Assembly: GCA_017305715.1 (NCBI GenBank)
Contig: JAFKKG010000034.1
Coordinates: 1 to 64,000 of the forward strand
Direction: 5' to 3'
From: Hyphomicrobiales bacterium
GTDB lineage: Bacteria; Pseudomonadota; Alphaproteobacteria; Rhizobiales; Xanthobacteraceae
DNA: 64,000 nucleotides
The position numbers were made by a program, and so were the translations under genes. Below, piece by piece: positions 33,656-45,156 of this stretch (positions within the stretch are counted from its first letter, which is position 1; each line of letters opens with the position of its first letter). The notes beneath the pieces were generated by a model. That model searched no databases. It had not been told where the DNA came from and worked only from the letters and a program-made list of their open reading frames with translations.

Positions 33656-34027
33656 ATGACCGCTTTCAGGAACGTCATATACCGTGTGAGCGCCGCACTT
33701 GTGATCTTGGTAGGTCTTGTGCCTCTTGCTCGCGCACAAACGGGTCCTGCCGATCTGCCACCTGACGTGATGGAGCTGATTGTCCGTCGATCCAGCTGCC
33801 TGGAGTGGTCTCAAAAGGCGTCTAATGCTGAGCGCGGGGGAGAGCTTGATAACATCATGAGCACCATGCGATCTCTCAGGTGCGATGAAGCCGCGGCCGA
33901 CGAGAAGGCTCTCCGCGCGAAATACGCTGGCGATTCCCGAACCCTGGCGGCCCTCGATGGCACCTCGGCCAAGGTGGTCAAGCCTTCGCCGCTGCGGCTA
34001 CCAGTTCTCCCGGATCAGAACCGCTAG
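33656..34027 (+). CDS. Small secreted protein of unknown function
   Basis: A 123-residue protein with a signal peptide (residues 1-27, ending ...LARAQT) and a short mature part with two cysteines (SSCLEW and SLRCDEA) that could form a disulfide. I recognise no family. The GC content and codon use look slightly less biased than the neighbours. It follows the MFS gene with a 4-base gap and is probably cotranscribed. GATAGG-type ribosome site (TAGGACA) overlaps the MFS stop. Confidence 0.65.
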   Translation: MTAFRNVIYRVSAALVILVGLVPLARAQTGPADLPPDVMELIVRRSSCLEWSQKASNAERGGELDNIMSTMRSLRCDEAAADEKALRAKYAGDSRTLAALDGTSAKVVKPSPLRLPVLPDQNR

Positions 34028-34087
34028 CCAGCAGTCCGTCACCCGCGTAACGCCGAAGCCGTTGCGCGGGGACGACGCCGGAGGTTC

Positions 34088-35680
34088 TCAATGCCGGAAA
34101 TGCCGCACGCCGGTGAACACCATGGCGATGCCGTGCTCGTCGGCGGCCTTGATCACTTCATCGTCGCGCACCGATCCACCGGGCTGGATCACAGCGGTGG
34201 CGCCGGCTTCGATGCAGGCCAGCATGCCGTCGGCGAACGGGAAGAACGCGTCGGACGCCACGACCGAGCCTTTCGTGAGCGGTTCGGCGAGCTTCAGCTC
34301 CGCCGCGGCATCCAGCGCCTTGCGGGCGGCGATGCGCGCCGAATCGACCCGGCTCATCTGGCCGGCGCCGATGCCGACGGTGGCGAGATCCTTTGCGTAG
34401 ATGATGGTATTGGACTTGACGTGCTTGGCGACCCGGAAGGCGAATTTGAGATCGCGCAGTTCGGCGTCCGAGGGGGCGCGTTTGGTCGCGACCTTCAACG
34501 CCATGTCCTCGATCACGGCGTTGTCGCGGCTTTGCACCAGCAGTCCGCCGGACACCGTCTTGGCGGTGAGACCCGGCTTGCGCGGATCGGGCAGGCCACC
34601 GGCCAGCAGCAGGCGCAGATTTCTTCGCGCGGCAACGATGGCGATGGCTTCTTCCGTGGCATCCGGTGCGATGATGACTTCGGTGAATATCTCGGTGATG
34701 GCGCGCGCGGCTTCCGCATCGAGCGTGCGGTTGACCGCGACGATGCCGCCGAACGCGGACGTGGAATCGCAGGCCAGCGCTTTCTTGTAGGCATCGAGCA
34801 GATTGGCGCCTTCCGCGACGCCGCAAGGATTGGCGTGCTTGACGATCACGCAAGCCGCGGTGCGCTTCGGGTCGAACTCGGCGACGCATTCATAGGCCGC
34901 ATCGGTGTCATTGATGTTGTTGTAGGACAGTTCCTTGCCCTGCAACTGGCGCAAGGTTGAAACGCCCGGCCGCTTGTCGGGCGTGGCATAGAACGCGGCG
35001 GTCTGGTGCGGGTTCTCGCCGTAGCGCAGCGACTGGATCAGCTTGCCGCCGAAGGCGCGGAAGTCCGGCGCGTCGTCCTTGAGCTGAAGCGCAAACCAGT
35101 TCGAGATCGCGGCGTCATAGGCGGCGGTGCGGGCATAGGCCTTTGCCGCAAGGCGCCGGCGCAGCTTCAGCGTGGTGGCGCCCTTGTTGGCGGCGAGCTC
35201 ATCGAGCACGGCCTGGTAGTCGCTGGCTTCGACCACGACCGCGACGTCGTCATGGTTCTTCGCGGCGGCGCGGATCATCGCGGGGCCACCGATGTCGATG
35301 TTCTCGATGCAATCTTCGTATCCGGCGCCCTTGTCGACGGTCGCCTCAAATGGATAGAGGTTGACTATCAGGAGATCGATCGGCGCGATGCCGTGCGCCT
35401 TCATCGCATCCGCGTGTTCCTTGTTGTCGCGGATCGCGAGCAGGCCGCCATGCACCTTCGGATGCAGCGTCTTGACCCGGCCGTCCATCATTTCGGGAAA
35501 GCCCGTGAGGTCGGAAACGTCGCTGACCTGCAAGCCTGCCGCCGCGATCGCCTTCGCGGTGCCGCCGGTGGAGACGAGGTCGACGCCGTGGCCTGCCAGC
35601 GCGCGGGCAAACTCAATCAGGCCTGATTTGTCGGAAACGGACAACAGAGCGCGGGTGACGCGGCGGGGATGGTCGGTCAT
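34088..35680 (-). CDS. purH: Bifunctional AICAR formyltransferase / IMP cyclohydrolase
   Basis: A 530-residue enzyme for the last two steps of purine synthesis: formylation of AICAR with 10-formyl-THF, then cyclisation to IMP. The N-terminal MGS-like cyclohydrolase domain starts [15 protein letters not shown] and contains STGGTAKAI. The C-terminal transformylase has the [11 protein letters not shown] motif and ends [10 protein letters not shown]...[15 protein letters not shown]. The start is ATG 35680 with AGGA nine bases upstream; a TTG two codons earlier is possible. Length typical. Confidence 0.96.
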   Translation of the reverse strand: MTDHPRRVTRALLSVSDKSGLIEFARALAGHGVDLVSTGGTAKAIAAAGLQVSDVSDLTGFPEMMDGRVKTLHPKVHGGLLAIRDNKEHADAMKAHGIAPIDLLIVNLYPFEATVDKGAGYEDCIENIDIGGPAMIRAAAKNHDDVAVVVEASDYQAVLDELAANKGATTLKLRRRLAAKAYARTAAYDAAISNWFALQLKDDAPDFRAFGGKLIQSLRYGENPHQTAAFYATPDKRPGVSTLRQLQGKELSYNNINDTDAAYECVAEFDPKRTAACVIVKHANPCGVAEGANLLDAYKKALACDSTSAFGGIVAVNRTLDAEAARAITEIFTEVIIAPDATEEAIAIVAARRNLRLLLAGGLPDPRKPGLTAKTVSGGLLVQSRDNAVIEDMALKVATKRAPSDAELRDLKFAFRVAKHVKSNTIIYAKDLATVGIGAGQMSRVDSARIAARKALDAAAELKLAEPLTKGSVVASDAFFPFADGMLACIEAGATAVIQPGGSVRDDEVIKAADEHGIAMVFTGVRHFRH

Positions 35681-35831
35681 GGGCAAAGTCCTGGATTAGA
35701 GGGGTGGTGCCCAGGCGCGCGGCAGCTAGTCCCGCGCTTCCCGATGGTACTCCATCCAAGGTCGCCAGTCGCGCGAGCACCGGTCGGTTAGCAGTTTTCG
35801 GCTGACTTCACAACGGCAAGATAGACCGTTT

Positions 35832-37655
35832 CTACAGCGGCAATTCCGGCTCGCGCCTGGCGTTGCGGCGGGCGTTGGTGGCGGCGGCCGAGGTCGCGGA
35901 GCGCACGAAACTCCAGCGGATCGAGGGGGCGGCCTGCGAATCCTGCCGGATCACGATCTGGGCGGTGCGGCGGGGGCCGTCATTGCCGGCCAGGAACACG
36001 CTGTCCTCGAGGTCGACCTTGTCGTCGAGCGCCTCGAAGGTCCAGACGTCGCGGTTGGGCAGCACCAGCATGACGCCGCGGGCGTCGGACAGGCGGCTCG
36101 CCTTCACCGACGGGTGCAGGTGAAACCGCAAGGCATAGTCGGTCTCGCTGCCCTTGATGCGCGAGCCGGGCGCCGGCGACAGCGTGTCCTCGCCGTCGAG
36201 CCGTGCGCCGTCCGGCGACATCATCAGCACGCGGCGGTGCACGACGCCGAATCGCGGCAGATAGCCGTCATGCGACGTGGTCAGGAGATCGCCGCTATCG
36301 ATGGCTTCGCGATAGCTCTCCACATTGGCCGGGCCGCTGGTGATCGGCGCACCCTGCAACAATCGCTTCATCGCCGACAGTTCGACGAACTGGCACGATG
36401 ACGTCTCGTGATAGGTCAGTGTCGAATGCGCCGCGGTAGAGCGCGCAAAGGCGCGCCAATTATCGCGCCCGGTCGAGGGCATCCCGCAATTTATCACGAT
36501 CCGGCTCGGCCCGGACGACAATTCGAACGCAAGGCAGCCGGCATGCGCGTCCTGGCTGACATTTGGCGGCGGCGGCGCGCCGGTGTCCATGATCACCGTG
36601 GTGGCGCCGGCATCGAGGCGCTGAAAGCCGGTATGCGGCATGTTCGACATCGGCACGCCATGGGTGTCGTCATAGGCGAGCAGGGTCGCCACCAGGTCGG
36701 ATGGCGCGTTGCTCATGCCGTTGAACAGCGCAAAGCTGCCGTCGCCATGGCGGAAGAAGCGCAGCATCGGCATCATGCGGTCGATGGCGTTGAGCAGCGC
36801 CGGCGGCGGCGCGATGTTCCGTGCGGCAAATGTCTGGCGCAGCGGCAGCATGTCGCTGAGCAGCTCGACCAGCGCGCCGGGATTGCGCGAGATGTGCCCG
36901 CCATCGGGCAGAATCTGCCGCTGCAATTCGTCGGACAGCCGCCGTGTGGCGGAGCGGATGTGTTTCGCCTGGTTGGCCAGGCACAGCGAGGCGTAGCACA
37001 GCGCGATCAATACCTGCACCCGCGGCACGCCGTCGCCGATGTCGAGCATGGTGTAGCGCAGATAGCGGATCTCGCGGGTCAGCCCGCGCAGATATTTGCG
37101 ATAGAATTTGCCGTCGGTATCGCCGAGCACCAGGGGCGCCTGCGACAGCAGCGAGATGACGCGGCGCGCCAGGACATCGGCGCGGCGTTCCAGCGGCCGC
37201 TTGCGTCCGGGATTTGAAATCCAGTCGTCGACCAGCGAGCGGGCATTGGCGCGGGTCAGCGCGGTATCGGCGGCGCGCAGATGGCGCAGCCAGCCGAAGC
37301 CGAGCAGCGCCACTTCCCAATCTTCCGACGGCGGCTCGAGATCGAAGATCGAGCGGCCATGGCAGGTCACGATCTTGCCGGCGAACACGAAGCGGCCGGC
37401 ATAGATTTCGGCGGCGCGGGTGGCGTCCGCGGTGCGCAGATCGTGCGGCGCGATGATCAGCCGGTCGGCGCGGCCCGGCCAGAGCCGCGACAGCCCCACG
37501 GTACCGCCGCTCGCACGCGCCACCACGCTCCGCGCAAAGCGGCTCGCAATCAGCGTCGTAATGCGTCTGCGTTGAGCGACCGACACGCCGGACCTTGTTG
37601 GGAGGAGATTCTGAGCGAATCTCTTTTTAATCCGGAAATGCGCCCAAGACACCAT
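35832..37655 (-). CDS. Heparinase II/III family protein
   Basis: A 607-residue protein with the alpha/alpha-toroid plus C-terminal beta-sandwich of heparinase II/III-like lyases (the latter in HAGCLAFELSSGPSRIVINCG and LTYHETSS, about residues 365-425). No signal peptide is obvious. Alphaproteobacterial members near rsmB and purH are conserved but have no known polysaccharide substrate; the order rsmB-heparinase-purH on one strand appears conserved in this group. The lysine- and arginine-rich N terminus (SWAHFRIKKRFAQNL) may be membrane associated. It ends with an arginine-rich tail. Confidence 0.85.
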   Translation of the reverse strand: MVSWAHFRIKKRFAQNLLPTRSGVSVAQRRRITTLIASRFARSVVARASGGTVGLSRLWPGRADRLIIAPHDLRTADATRAAEIYAGRFVFAGKIVTCHGRSIFDLEPPSEDWEVALLGFGWLRHLRAADTALTRANARSLVDDWISNPGRKRPLERRADVLARRVISLLSQAPLVLGDTDGKFYRKYLRGLTREIRYLRYTMLDIGDGVPRVQVLIALCYASLCLANQAKHIRSATRRLSDELQRQILPDGGHISRNPGALVELLSDMLPLRQTFAARNIAPPPALLNAIDRMMPMLRFFRHGDGSFALFNGMSNAPSDLVATLLAYDDTHGVPMSNMPHTGFQRLDAGATTVIMDTGAPPPPNVSQDAHAGCLAFELSSGPSRIVINCGMPSTGRDNWRAFARSTAAHSTLTYHETSSCQFVELSAMKRLLQGAPITSGPANVESYREAIDSGDLLTTSHDGYLPRFGVVHRRVLMMSPDGARLDGEDTLSPAPGSRIKGSETDYALRFHLHPSVKASRLSDARGVMLVLPNRDVWTFEALDDKVDLEDSVFLAGNDGPRRTAQIVIRQDSQAAPSIRWSFVRSATSAAATNARRNARREPELPL

Positions 37656-37703
37656 CTTGAAAGCGCGCGAATCACCTGAACGTCGCGAATACCAGGTGTA
37701 AAA

Positions 37704-39050
37704 TCAGGATTTGACCAGCCGCGCGGCGTAAAAGCCGTCCAGCCCGCCAAGCCGCGGGTCATCGTGGGGCAGATGGCAGGGCAGGGTGCGCAGATCGCCC
37801 TCCGCCGTGACGATATCGGTCAGCCCTGCGACTTCGCCGGCATCCACCGGCGCGCGGCGCACGCCTGATTCGGTGGCGAGCAGCGCCGCCACCGCCCGCT
37901 CGCCTTCTTCCGGTTCCAGCGAGCAGGTGCAATAGATCAGCGTTCCGCCCGGCTTGAGCAGCGCCACCGCCTTTTTCAGGAGCCGCATCTGCAGCGCGGT
38001 CAGCGCGGCGATATCGCTTTCCTGCCGCAGCCAGGCGACGTCGGGATGGCGGCGGATGGTGCCGGTCGAGGTGCAAGGCGCATCCACCAGCACGCCGTCG
38101 AACGTGCCGTCGCCGCCGGGCCATTCGGCGGCATCGGCGACGACGTCGGTGGCCTGCAGCGACAGCCGCGCAAGATTATCGCGCAGCCGCCCCATCCGGG
38201 GGCTCGAACGATCGACCGCGGTGACGCGGGCGCCGGCCTGCGCGAACTGTGCGGTCTTGCCGCCGGGCGCGGCGCAGAGGTCGACGATGGCCTTGTCCTT
38301 GACGTCGCCGAACAGGCGCGCCGGAAGTGCCGCCGCAGCGTCCTGCACCCACCACTGCCCTTCGGTGAAGCCGGGCAGCATTGTCACGGAACCCTGCAAC
38401 AGCGTGCGCACGGTTCCGGTAGCCAGGGCTTCGCCGTGCAGGCGCGTCGCCCATTGCGGCGCGTCCGACTTCACGGTGATGTCGAGCGAGGGTTCATGGC
38501 CGATCGCAACCGCCATCGCGCGCGCGGTGGCCTCGCCGTAGGCGGCGGCCCAGCGCGCCGACAGCCACAGCGGAATGTCCAGCGTCTGTGTTTTCACCTC
38601 GTCGATCAGCGGGTGGCCTTCGCGCGCACAGCGCCGCAGCACGGCGTTGACGAGCCCGGCATATTTCGCCGCGCGGCGGTCCGATTGCACCAGCCGCACC
38701 GAGAGATCGACGGCGGCATGATCGGGCACGTCCATCCAGAGAATTTGCGCGGCGCCGATCAGAAGCGCGCTCTGCGCGCGCGGCGCATCGGTTGGCACGC
38801 CGCGATCGAGCAGGCGTGACAGCAAATGGCCGAGCGTGCCGAGCCGCCGCAGGATCGTCGCCACCAGGCGACGCATCAGCGCGCGGTCGCGGTCGGCGAG
38901 CGATTTCAATCCAGGATGGGCGCCAGCGCCGTCGAGCTGGTCGTCAAGGGTGCGGTGTTTATGCAGCACGCCGTCGAGAATGTCGGCGGCGATCCGCCGC
39001 GCCGCGAGACCGGGAACTTCGGCAGGAACTGCAAATCTTGAAGGAGGCAT
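37704..39050 (-). CDS. rsmB: 16S rRNA m5C967 methyltransferase RsmB
   Basis: A 448-residue NOL1/NOP2/Sun methyltransferase that methylates C967 of 16S rRNA. Residues 1-150 are the NusB-like RNA-binding domain (AARRIAADILDGVL..., LLIGAAQILWMDVPDHAAVD), the rest the SAM domain: DLCAAPGGKTAQFA, VDAPCTSTGTIRRHPDVAW with one catalytic cysteine and YCTCSLEPEEGE with the other. The longer frame to 39122 is rejected because the NusB-like domain begins shortly after 39050; no start has a good ribosome site. Confidence 0.92.
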   Translation of the reverse strand: MPPSRFAVPAEVPGLAARRIAADILDGVLHKHRTLDDQLDGAGAHPGLKSLADRDRALMRRLVATILRRLGTLGHLLSRLLDRGVPTDAPRAQSALLIGAAQILWMDVPDHAAVDLSVRLVQSDRRAAKYAGLVNAVLRRCAREGHPLIDEVKTQTLDIPLWLSARWAAAYGEATARAMAVAIGHEPSLDITVKSDAPQWATRLHGEALATGTVRTLLQGSVTMLPGFTEGQWWVQDAAAALPARLFGDVKDKAIVDLCAAPGGKTAQFAQAGARVTAVDRSSPRMGRLRDNLARLSLQATDVVADAAEWPGGDGTFDGVLVDAPCTSTGTIRRHPDVAWLRQESDIAALTALQMRLLKKAVALLKPGGTLIYCTCSLEPEEGERAVAALLATESGVRRAPVDAGEVAGLTDIVTAEGDLRTLPCHLPHDDPRLGGLDGFYAARLVKS

Positions 39051-39261
39051 GGCGAAGGAATATCTCGAAGGTGCTGAACAGGGTTTCGGCGCATGCCACT
39101 CAATGAAAAACTCCTTTGGCATGCGAATATGCCAAATGTAAGAATCGCAGCGACGATTTCAGGATTGTGGGGTCAGCAATGCGTTCATTCCTGTGCTACG
39201 AGGCAGGCCGCAGGAAAGTTTTGCCAAGAATGCTGCCAGGATTATTGCAAAGGGTGTTGCC

Positions 39262-39459
39262 ATGACGGACGATCCCTCATCATCACCACGCAAGCCGCTG
39301 ACACCGGCCGCGCAGCGCGCGCTCGCCGAAGCCGAGGAACGCCGCAAGGCGGCAGCGGCCAACGCCACGCCGGCGCCGAAGGAGCTTCAGGGTCCGAAGG
39401 GCCCGGAACCGACGCGATATGGCGACTGGGAGCGCAAAGGCATTGCTTCAGATTTTTGA
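39262..39459 (+). CDS. Succinate dehydrogenase assembly factor 4 homologue (DUF1674)
   Basis: A 65-residue protein ending in GPKGPEPTRYGDWERKGIASDF-type residues, the invariant C-terminal box of DUF1674/SDHAF4. In mitochondria SDHAF4 protects flavinated SdhA during assembly of complex II; the bacterial homologue is inferred to do the same. Start 39262 (AAAGGG upstream) gives the compact family size. It is divergent from rsmB with a 211-base gap that shows nothing further. Confidence 0.9.
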   Translation: MTDDPSSSPRKPLTPAAQRALAEAEERRKAAAANATPAPKELQGPKGPEPTRYGDWERKGIASDF

Positions 39460-39507
39460 GGCGATACAGGCTTCCTGGAATGGCCGACTCAGTCCAAGCT
39501 TGGGAAT

Positions 39508-40101
39508 ATGCCCCCATTCGGAAGAGTAAATACTTACCGGACGCCACATCGGAACCCCTGGCGTCGCCGGTTCTCGGCCGCGCTCCCCTGGCTGTTCGTG
39601 TTCGCCGTCGCCGCGGCGACGATGCTACCGGTGCGGCACTGGGTGCACTGGCCGCGGACGGGAAGTGAGTCGGACGATAGCCCGGCGGCGCGCGACGCCG
39701 AGACGATCTGGAAGCGCGCCACGCGTCCCGACATGCGTTTCCCGGTCGATGTGATCCGCACCGTCGACGGTGACACGTTCGAGGCGCGCGTGCATCTGGA
39801 GCCCGGCCTCGATCTCAACACGCGGGTCCGCCTGCGCAGCATCGATGCGCCGGAATTGAAGGCGGCCTGTCCGGAGGAATTGCAGATGGCGCAGGCCGCG
39901 AGCGCGGCGTTGCGCGGCCTGCTCGGCGAAGGCGAAGTCACGATCTCACATATCGGGCCGGACAAATATCGCGGCCGGGTGGTGGCGGATGTTGCGACCG
40001 GAAGGACCGGCAATGTGTCGGCCGCCTTGCTCGCCGCCGGTCACGCCCGCAGCTACAGCGGCGGTCACCGCAGCGGCTGGTGCGCGAACGCGGGCAAGTG
40101 A
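39508..40101 (+). CDS. Thermonuclease (SNase-like) family protein
   Basis: A 197-residue protein with an N-terminal membrane anchor or signal (about residues 25-43) and an SNase/OB-fold domain (about 78-190): VIRTVDGDTFEARV holds the first calcium-site aspartates, RLRSIDAPELKAAC holds the catalytic Glu region, and GPDKYRGRVVADV holds the arginine. Such proteins may degrade nucleic acid in the periplasm. Start uncertain: 39508 has only GGGA upstream. A hairpin follows at 40110. Confidence 0.87.
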   Translation: MPPFGRVNTYRTPHRNPWRRRFSAALPWLFVFAVAAATMLPVRHWVHWPRTGSESDDSPAARDAETIWKRATRPDMRFPVDVIRTVDGDTFEARVHLEPGLDLNTRVRLRSIDAPELKAACPEELQMAQAASAALRGLLGEGEVTISHIGPDKYRGRVVADVATGRTGNVSAALLAAGHARSYSGGHRSGWCANAGK

Positions 40102-40109
40102 AAAAGCAA

Positions 40110-40129
40110 AGCCGCGCTGTGGCGCGGCT
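40110..40129. terminator. Bidirectional hairpin terminator
   Basis: AGCCGCGC-TGTG-GCGCGGCT, perfect 8-bp stem. It lies 9 bases after the SNase gene stop and, on the minus strand, is followed by TTGCTTTTT, so it can also end the L,D-transpeptidase transcript. Confidence 0.72.
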
Positions 40130-40141
40130 CCCTATCGTGTT

Positions 40142-40226
40142 CGTCATTCCGGGGCGGTACGCAGTATCGAACCCGGAATCTCGAGATTCCGGGTTCACGC
40201 TATCGCGTGCCCCAGAATGACGAAAG
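40142..40226. repeat. REP-like palindromic element, family 1
   Basis: CGTCATTCCGGGGCGGTACG pairs with CGTGCCCCAGAATGACG around the core AACCCGGAATCTCGAGATTC. Same family as 9741-9838 and 60189-60269. Confidence 0.85.
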
Positions 40227-40232
40227 TCGTCG

Positions 40233-40745
40233 TCAGCGCGTGACCGTCACTTGCGTTCCGACCGAAACACGCTGGTACAGATCGGTGATATCGGCGTTGA
40301 GCATGCGGATGCAGCCATACGAGACAAAACCGCCGACCGAGCCCGGCACGTTGGTGCCGTGGATGGCGTATTCGCCGCCCGACAGCGTCATCGCCGCGAC
40401 GCCCATCGGGTTGCTCGGCGAGCCGCCCGGAATCACGTTGGGCATGTTCGGCTTGTCGCGCTTCACTTCGGCGGGCGGCGACCAGGCCGGGTTACGGTAT
40501 TTTCCGTCGATGCGGGTGGTGCCGGCCCATTGCTTGCCGGCGCGGCCGACGCCGACCGGATAGCGCACGGCGCGGCCCTGCTCGAGAATGAGATAGAGCC
40601 GGCGTTCACTGGTCCTCACCACGATGGTGCCCGGCGTGTACTCGCCGCTGACCCCGACCATTTCCGGCCGCGCCTCTGCCGCCGACGACATCAACATGCC
40701 GGCCCCGATGGTGGCGGCCAGCGCCACCGCAATCCTCATCGACAT
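40233..40745 (-). CDS. L,D-transpeptidase (YkuD family)
   Basis: A 170-residue secreted enzyme with a signal peptide (to ...AEA-RP, about residue 26). The YkuD catalytic box is complete: HGTNVPGSVGGFVSYGCIRM (about residues 133-152), with the nucleophile Cys and catalytic His. It forms 3-3 crosslinks or attaches lipoproteins to peptidoglycan in the periplasm. Start 40745 has GGAG eight bases upstream; the longer open frame is out of place. Catalytic domain only, no LysM, of a type common as many paralogues in rhizobia. Confidence 0.92.
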   Translation of the reverse strand: MSMRIAVALAATIGAGMLMSSAAEARPEMVGVSGEYTPGTIVVRTSERRLYLILEQGRAVRYPVGVGRAGKQWAGTTRIDGKYRNPAWSPPAEVKRDKPNMPNVIPGGSPSNPMGVAAMTLSGGEYAIHGTNVPGSVGGFVSYGCIRMLNADITDLYQRVSVGTQVTVTR

Positions 40746-41038
40746 CAAACTCTCCACTTCGCCCGCGCCCCTGCCCGGGGCCAAATGCCGCGCAAACCAA
40801 AGAAAAAGGCGGTTTGCCGTCTCACCACGCAAAATCTTAACCGCGTGTCTTAACCGGATGGTTTCCAAACCGGCCGTGAGACTCGTTTCGATAGCGGCAA
40901 CAAAGGAAATGTTGGAATTAAAGTAAATGACTTGAAAACAACACTCGTCAGGAAACCGCCTGGGGGAGCGGCCGCTGCCCTGACGTTTGCGTGAGCCGGG
41001 CGGAGGCCGGCGGCACCTCTGGGAATTGCGCGGACGAA
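40746..41038. other. Intergenic region upstream of the L,D-transpeptidase
   Basis: About 290 bases (368 to the acs stop) with no gene. Position 40890-40940 is AT-rich and could hold the transpeptidase promoter on the minus strand, but no clear box was found. Confidence 0.4.
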
Positions 41039-41068
41039 AAAGGGCTCCGGCCGATCCCGGAGCCCTTT
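41039..41068 (-). terminator. Intrinsic terminator of acs
   Basis: Perfect 12-bp stem AAAGGGCTCCGG / CCGGAGCCCTTT with a 6-base loop; on the minus strand it is followed by TTCGTCC after a run of T. It begins 45 bases past the acs stop codon. Confidence 0.88.
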
Positions 41069-41113
41069 CATTGATGGGCGAACGAAGCCCCGCCGCAGAT
41101 GCGCTTCCAGGGT

Positions 41114-43078
<1,965 letters not shown>

Positions 43079-43451
43079 CTTCCCCTCCACGCTACATGCG
43101 GCACCGCACTCAAAGCCGGCCGCAAACCGTTTTGATTGTTACAATGATTATGCGTCGCCGGGCGATGCCCGGACAAGGCGGAACGTTTGCAACCTTGGTC
43201 GGCTGAGGAATTCGGGCCTTGTCCTTGATCAAGCCGGCCATCACTTTCGCGTTTTGGTGCGACCCAAAATCAACGTTATCGCGCGAATGGCTCCCATGAC
43301 CGGTATCTAATAACCGTAAATCGCGGAAACGGGACTCGCAAAGGGCTTCGTTAGCCCCTAAATGGCGATCCCGGGGTGCAGGGCCCCGCCGGAACCAAGC
43401 CGCAGCAAGCGGCATTACCGGGATAACAGGCGGAGCAGGACAACGACGGCC
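43079..43451. other. Divergent promoter region between acs and topoisomerase IB
   Basis: 373 bases without a gene. A perfect 10-bp palindrome CTTGATCAAG lies at 43224-43233 and is the only symmetric site seen; it is shorter than a typical FNR/FixK site (TTGAT-N4-ATCAA) and does not match it. Either acs or the topoisomerase gene may be controlled from here. Confidence 0.4.
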
Positions 43452-44636
43452 ATGACGGATCAGGTGAATTTCGAGGCTACGCGGCCCGGTTCCGCTGATC
43501 CTGCCGTCGCATTGGCAGAAGCGCTTGGCCAACTGCCGCAAGCCCCCCTCAAGGCCCCCGCCAAAATCCCGTCTCCAAAAGAAAAGATCGGGCTTGGGAA
43601 GCTGGAGCCCAAAACCTCGGTCGAATCGCTGGCGCGGGAGCTCGGCCTCAAGCTCGGTGACCAGAACGAGCTGACGATCCGCCGCATCAAGCGCGGCAAG
43701 AGCTATTCATTCGTTCGCGCCAACGGCACGCCAATCCGCCACGTCAGCACCATCCGGCGGCTGAATTCGATGGCAGTGCCGCCGGCCTATCGCGATGTGC
43801 GCTATTCGCCCGATCCGGCCTCGCACCTTCAGGCGGTCGGCATCGACGCGGCCGGCCGGCTGCAATACCGCTATCATGCCGATTGGGAAAAGGTCCGCGA
43901 GCAGCGCAAGGCGCATCGCTTGGCCCGCCTCGTTGCGGCCTTGCCGAAGATCCGCCGCAACGTCTCGATGCACCTGTCCGGCGACGAGCCGACCCGTGAA
44001 TTCGCGCTCTCGGCCGTCATCGAGCTGATCGCGCGCACCGCGATCCGGCCGGGCAATGAATCCTATGCGCGTCTCAACGGCACCCGCGGCGCCACCACGC
44101 TGCTGAAGTCCAATGTCACGCTGGAAGACGACAATCTGGTCCTGACCTTCAAGGCCAAGGGCGGCAAGGCCGTGCGCAAGGAGTGCGACGCGGCCAAGCT
44201 GGTGCGAGCGATCGGCATCCTGCGCGGCGTGCCGGGCAAGCGCATGTTCCAGTACCGCGACAATTCCGGCACCGTGCGCACGGTCTCCACCACCACGGTG
44301 AACGGATTCCTGCGCGAGATCGCCGGCATCAAGATTTCACTGAAGGATTTTCGTACCCTGATGGCGTCGGCCGTCGTGCTGGAGTCGTTGTCGCGGATCT
44401 CGCCGGCGGCGAGCGCCCGCGGCCGCAAGAAGCAGGTGCTGGATGCGGTTCGGGCCGCGGCCGATGAATTGTCGAACACGCCCGCGATCTGCCGCAAGAG
44501 TTACGTCCACGACACCATCGTCACCGCCTTCGAGGATGGCATCCTCGAGCGCTTTGCCGCGACGATGAAAGGTTATCGCTCGCAGTCCAAGCGCGAAGCG
44601 CTGCTGGCACAAGTGGTGACGGCCGCGGCGGCGTGA
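43452..44636 (+). CDS. DNA topoisomerase IB (poxvirus-type)
   Basis: A 394-residue type IB topoisomerase that relaxes supercoils through a 3'-phosphotyrosyl link. The domain contains RPGNESYARLNGTRGATTLL, FKAKGGKAVRKECDAA, and the active-site tyrosine in ICRKSYVHDTIV (about residue 358). The first ~85 residues are a low-complexity extension beyond the family core. Start 43452 has GGAGCAGGA ~13 bases upstream; a longer frame to 43362 is possible but unsupported. Bacterial poxvirus-type enzymes are patchily distributed and common in rhizobia. Confidence 0.93.
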   Translation: MTDQVNFEATRPGSADPAVALAEALGQLPQAPLKAPAKIPSPKEKIGLGKLEPKTSVESLARELGLKLGDQNELTIRRIKRGKSYSFVRANGTPIRHVSTIRRLNSMAVPPAYRDVRYSPDPASHLQAVGIDAAGRLQYRYHADWEKVREQRKAHRLARLVAALPKIRRNVSMHLSGDEPTREFALSAVIELIARTAIRPGNESYARLNGTRGATTLLKSNVTLEDDNLVLTFKAKGGKAVRKECDAAKLVRAIGILRGVPGKRMFQYRDNSGTVRTVSTTTVNGFLREIAGIKISLKDFRTLMASAVVLESLSRISPAASARGRKKQVLDAVRAAADELSNTPAICRKSYVHDTIVTAFEDGILERFAATMKGYRSQSKREALLAQVVTAAAA

Positions 44637-44740
44637 CTCTGCCGCCATACGCGGGCTTGACCAGCGTATCCATCTTCCAAGAAAACCTTCTGAAACGTGA
44701 TGGATGCCGGGCCAAGCCCGGCAATGACAGGTCTGTGAAT

Positions 44741-45154
44741 CTACAGCCCGCCCATCTTGCAGACCATCTTCCATTCGTCCGCGGTGACCGGCTGCACCGA
44801 CAGCCGCGAATATTTCACCAGTGCCATGGCGGCGAGCTTCTTGTCGGCCTTGATCGCGGCCATCGTCACCGGTGTCTTCAAGGGCTTGTCGGCCTTGATG
44901 TCGACGCAGACGAATTTTCCCGTCTTGTCGGTCGGATCGGGATAGGCCTCCTTGATCACTTCCGCGATCCCGACGATCTCCTTGCCCTCGTTGGAGTGAT
45001 AGAAGAAGGCGCGGTCGCCTTTCTTCATCGCGACGAGATTTTGCCGTGCGGTGAAATTGCGCACGCCGGTCCAGGCCTCGCCCTTGGCGCCCTTTGCAAC
45101 CTGCATGTCCCACGACCACACCGAGGGTTCGGACTTCACCAGCCAGTACGCCAT
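44741..45154 (-). CDS. EVE domain protein
   Basis: A 137-residue single EVE/PUA-like domain protein: YWLVKSEPSVWSWD, WTGVRNFTARQNL and KKGDRAFFYHSNEGKEIVGIAEV. The EVE fold binds modified bases in some systems, but stand-alone bacterial members next to gpsA and tsaD are housekeeping and their substrate is not established. The start codon at 45154 lies 3 bases from the gpsA stop, so it is in the same operon. Confidence 0.9.
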   Translation of the reverse strand: MAYWLVKSEPSVWSWDMQVAKGAKGEAWTGVRNFTARQNLVAMKKGDRAFFYHSNEGKEIVGIAEVIKEAYPDPTDKTGKFVCVDIKADKPLKTPVTMAAIKADKKLAAMALVKYSRLSVQPVTADEWKMVCKMGGL

Positions 45155-45156
45155 CG

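Noticed and set aside
43224-43233. CTTGATCAAG as an FNR/FixK box for acs
   Set aside because: It lacks the TTGAT-N4-ATCAA spacing, so the palindrome is noted but not called as that site.
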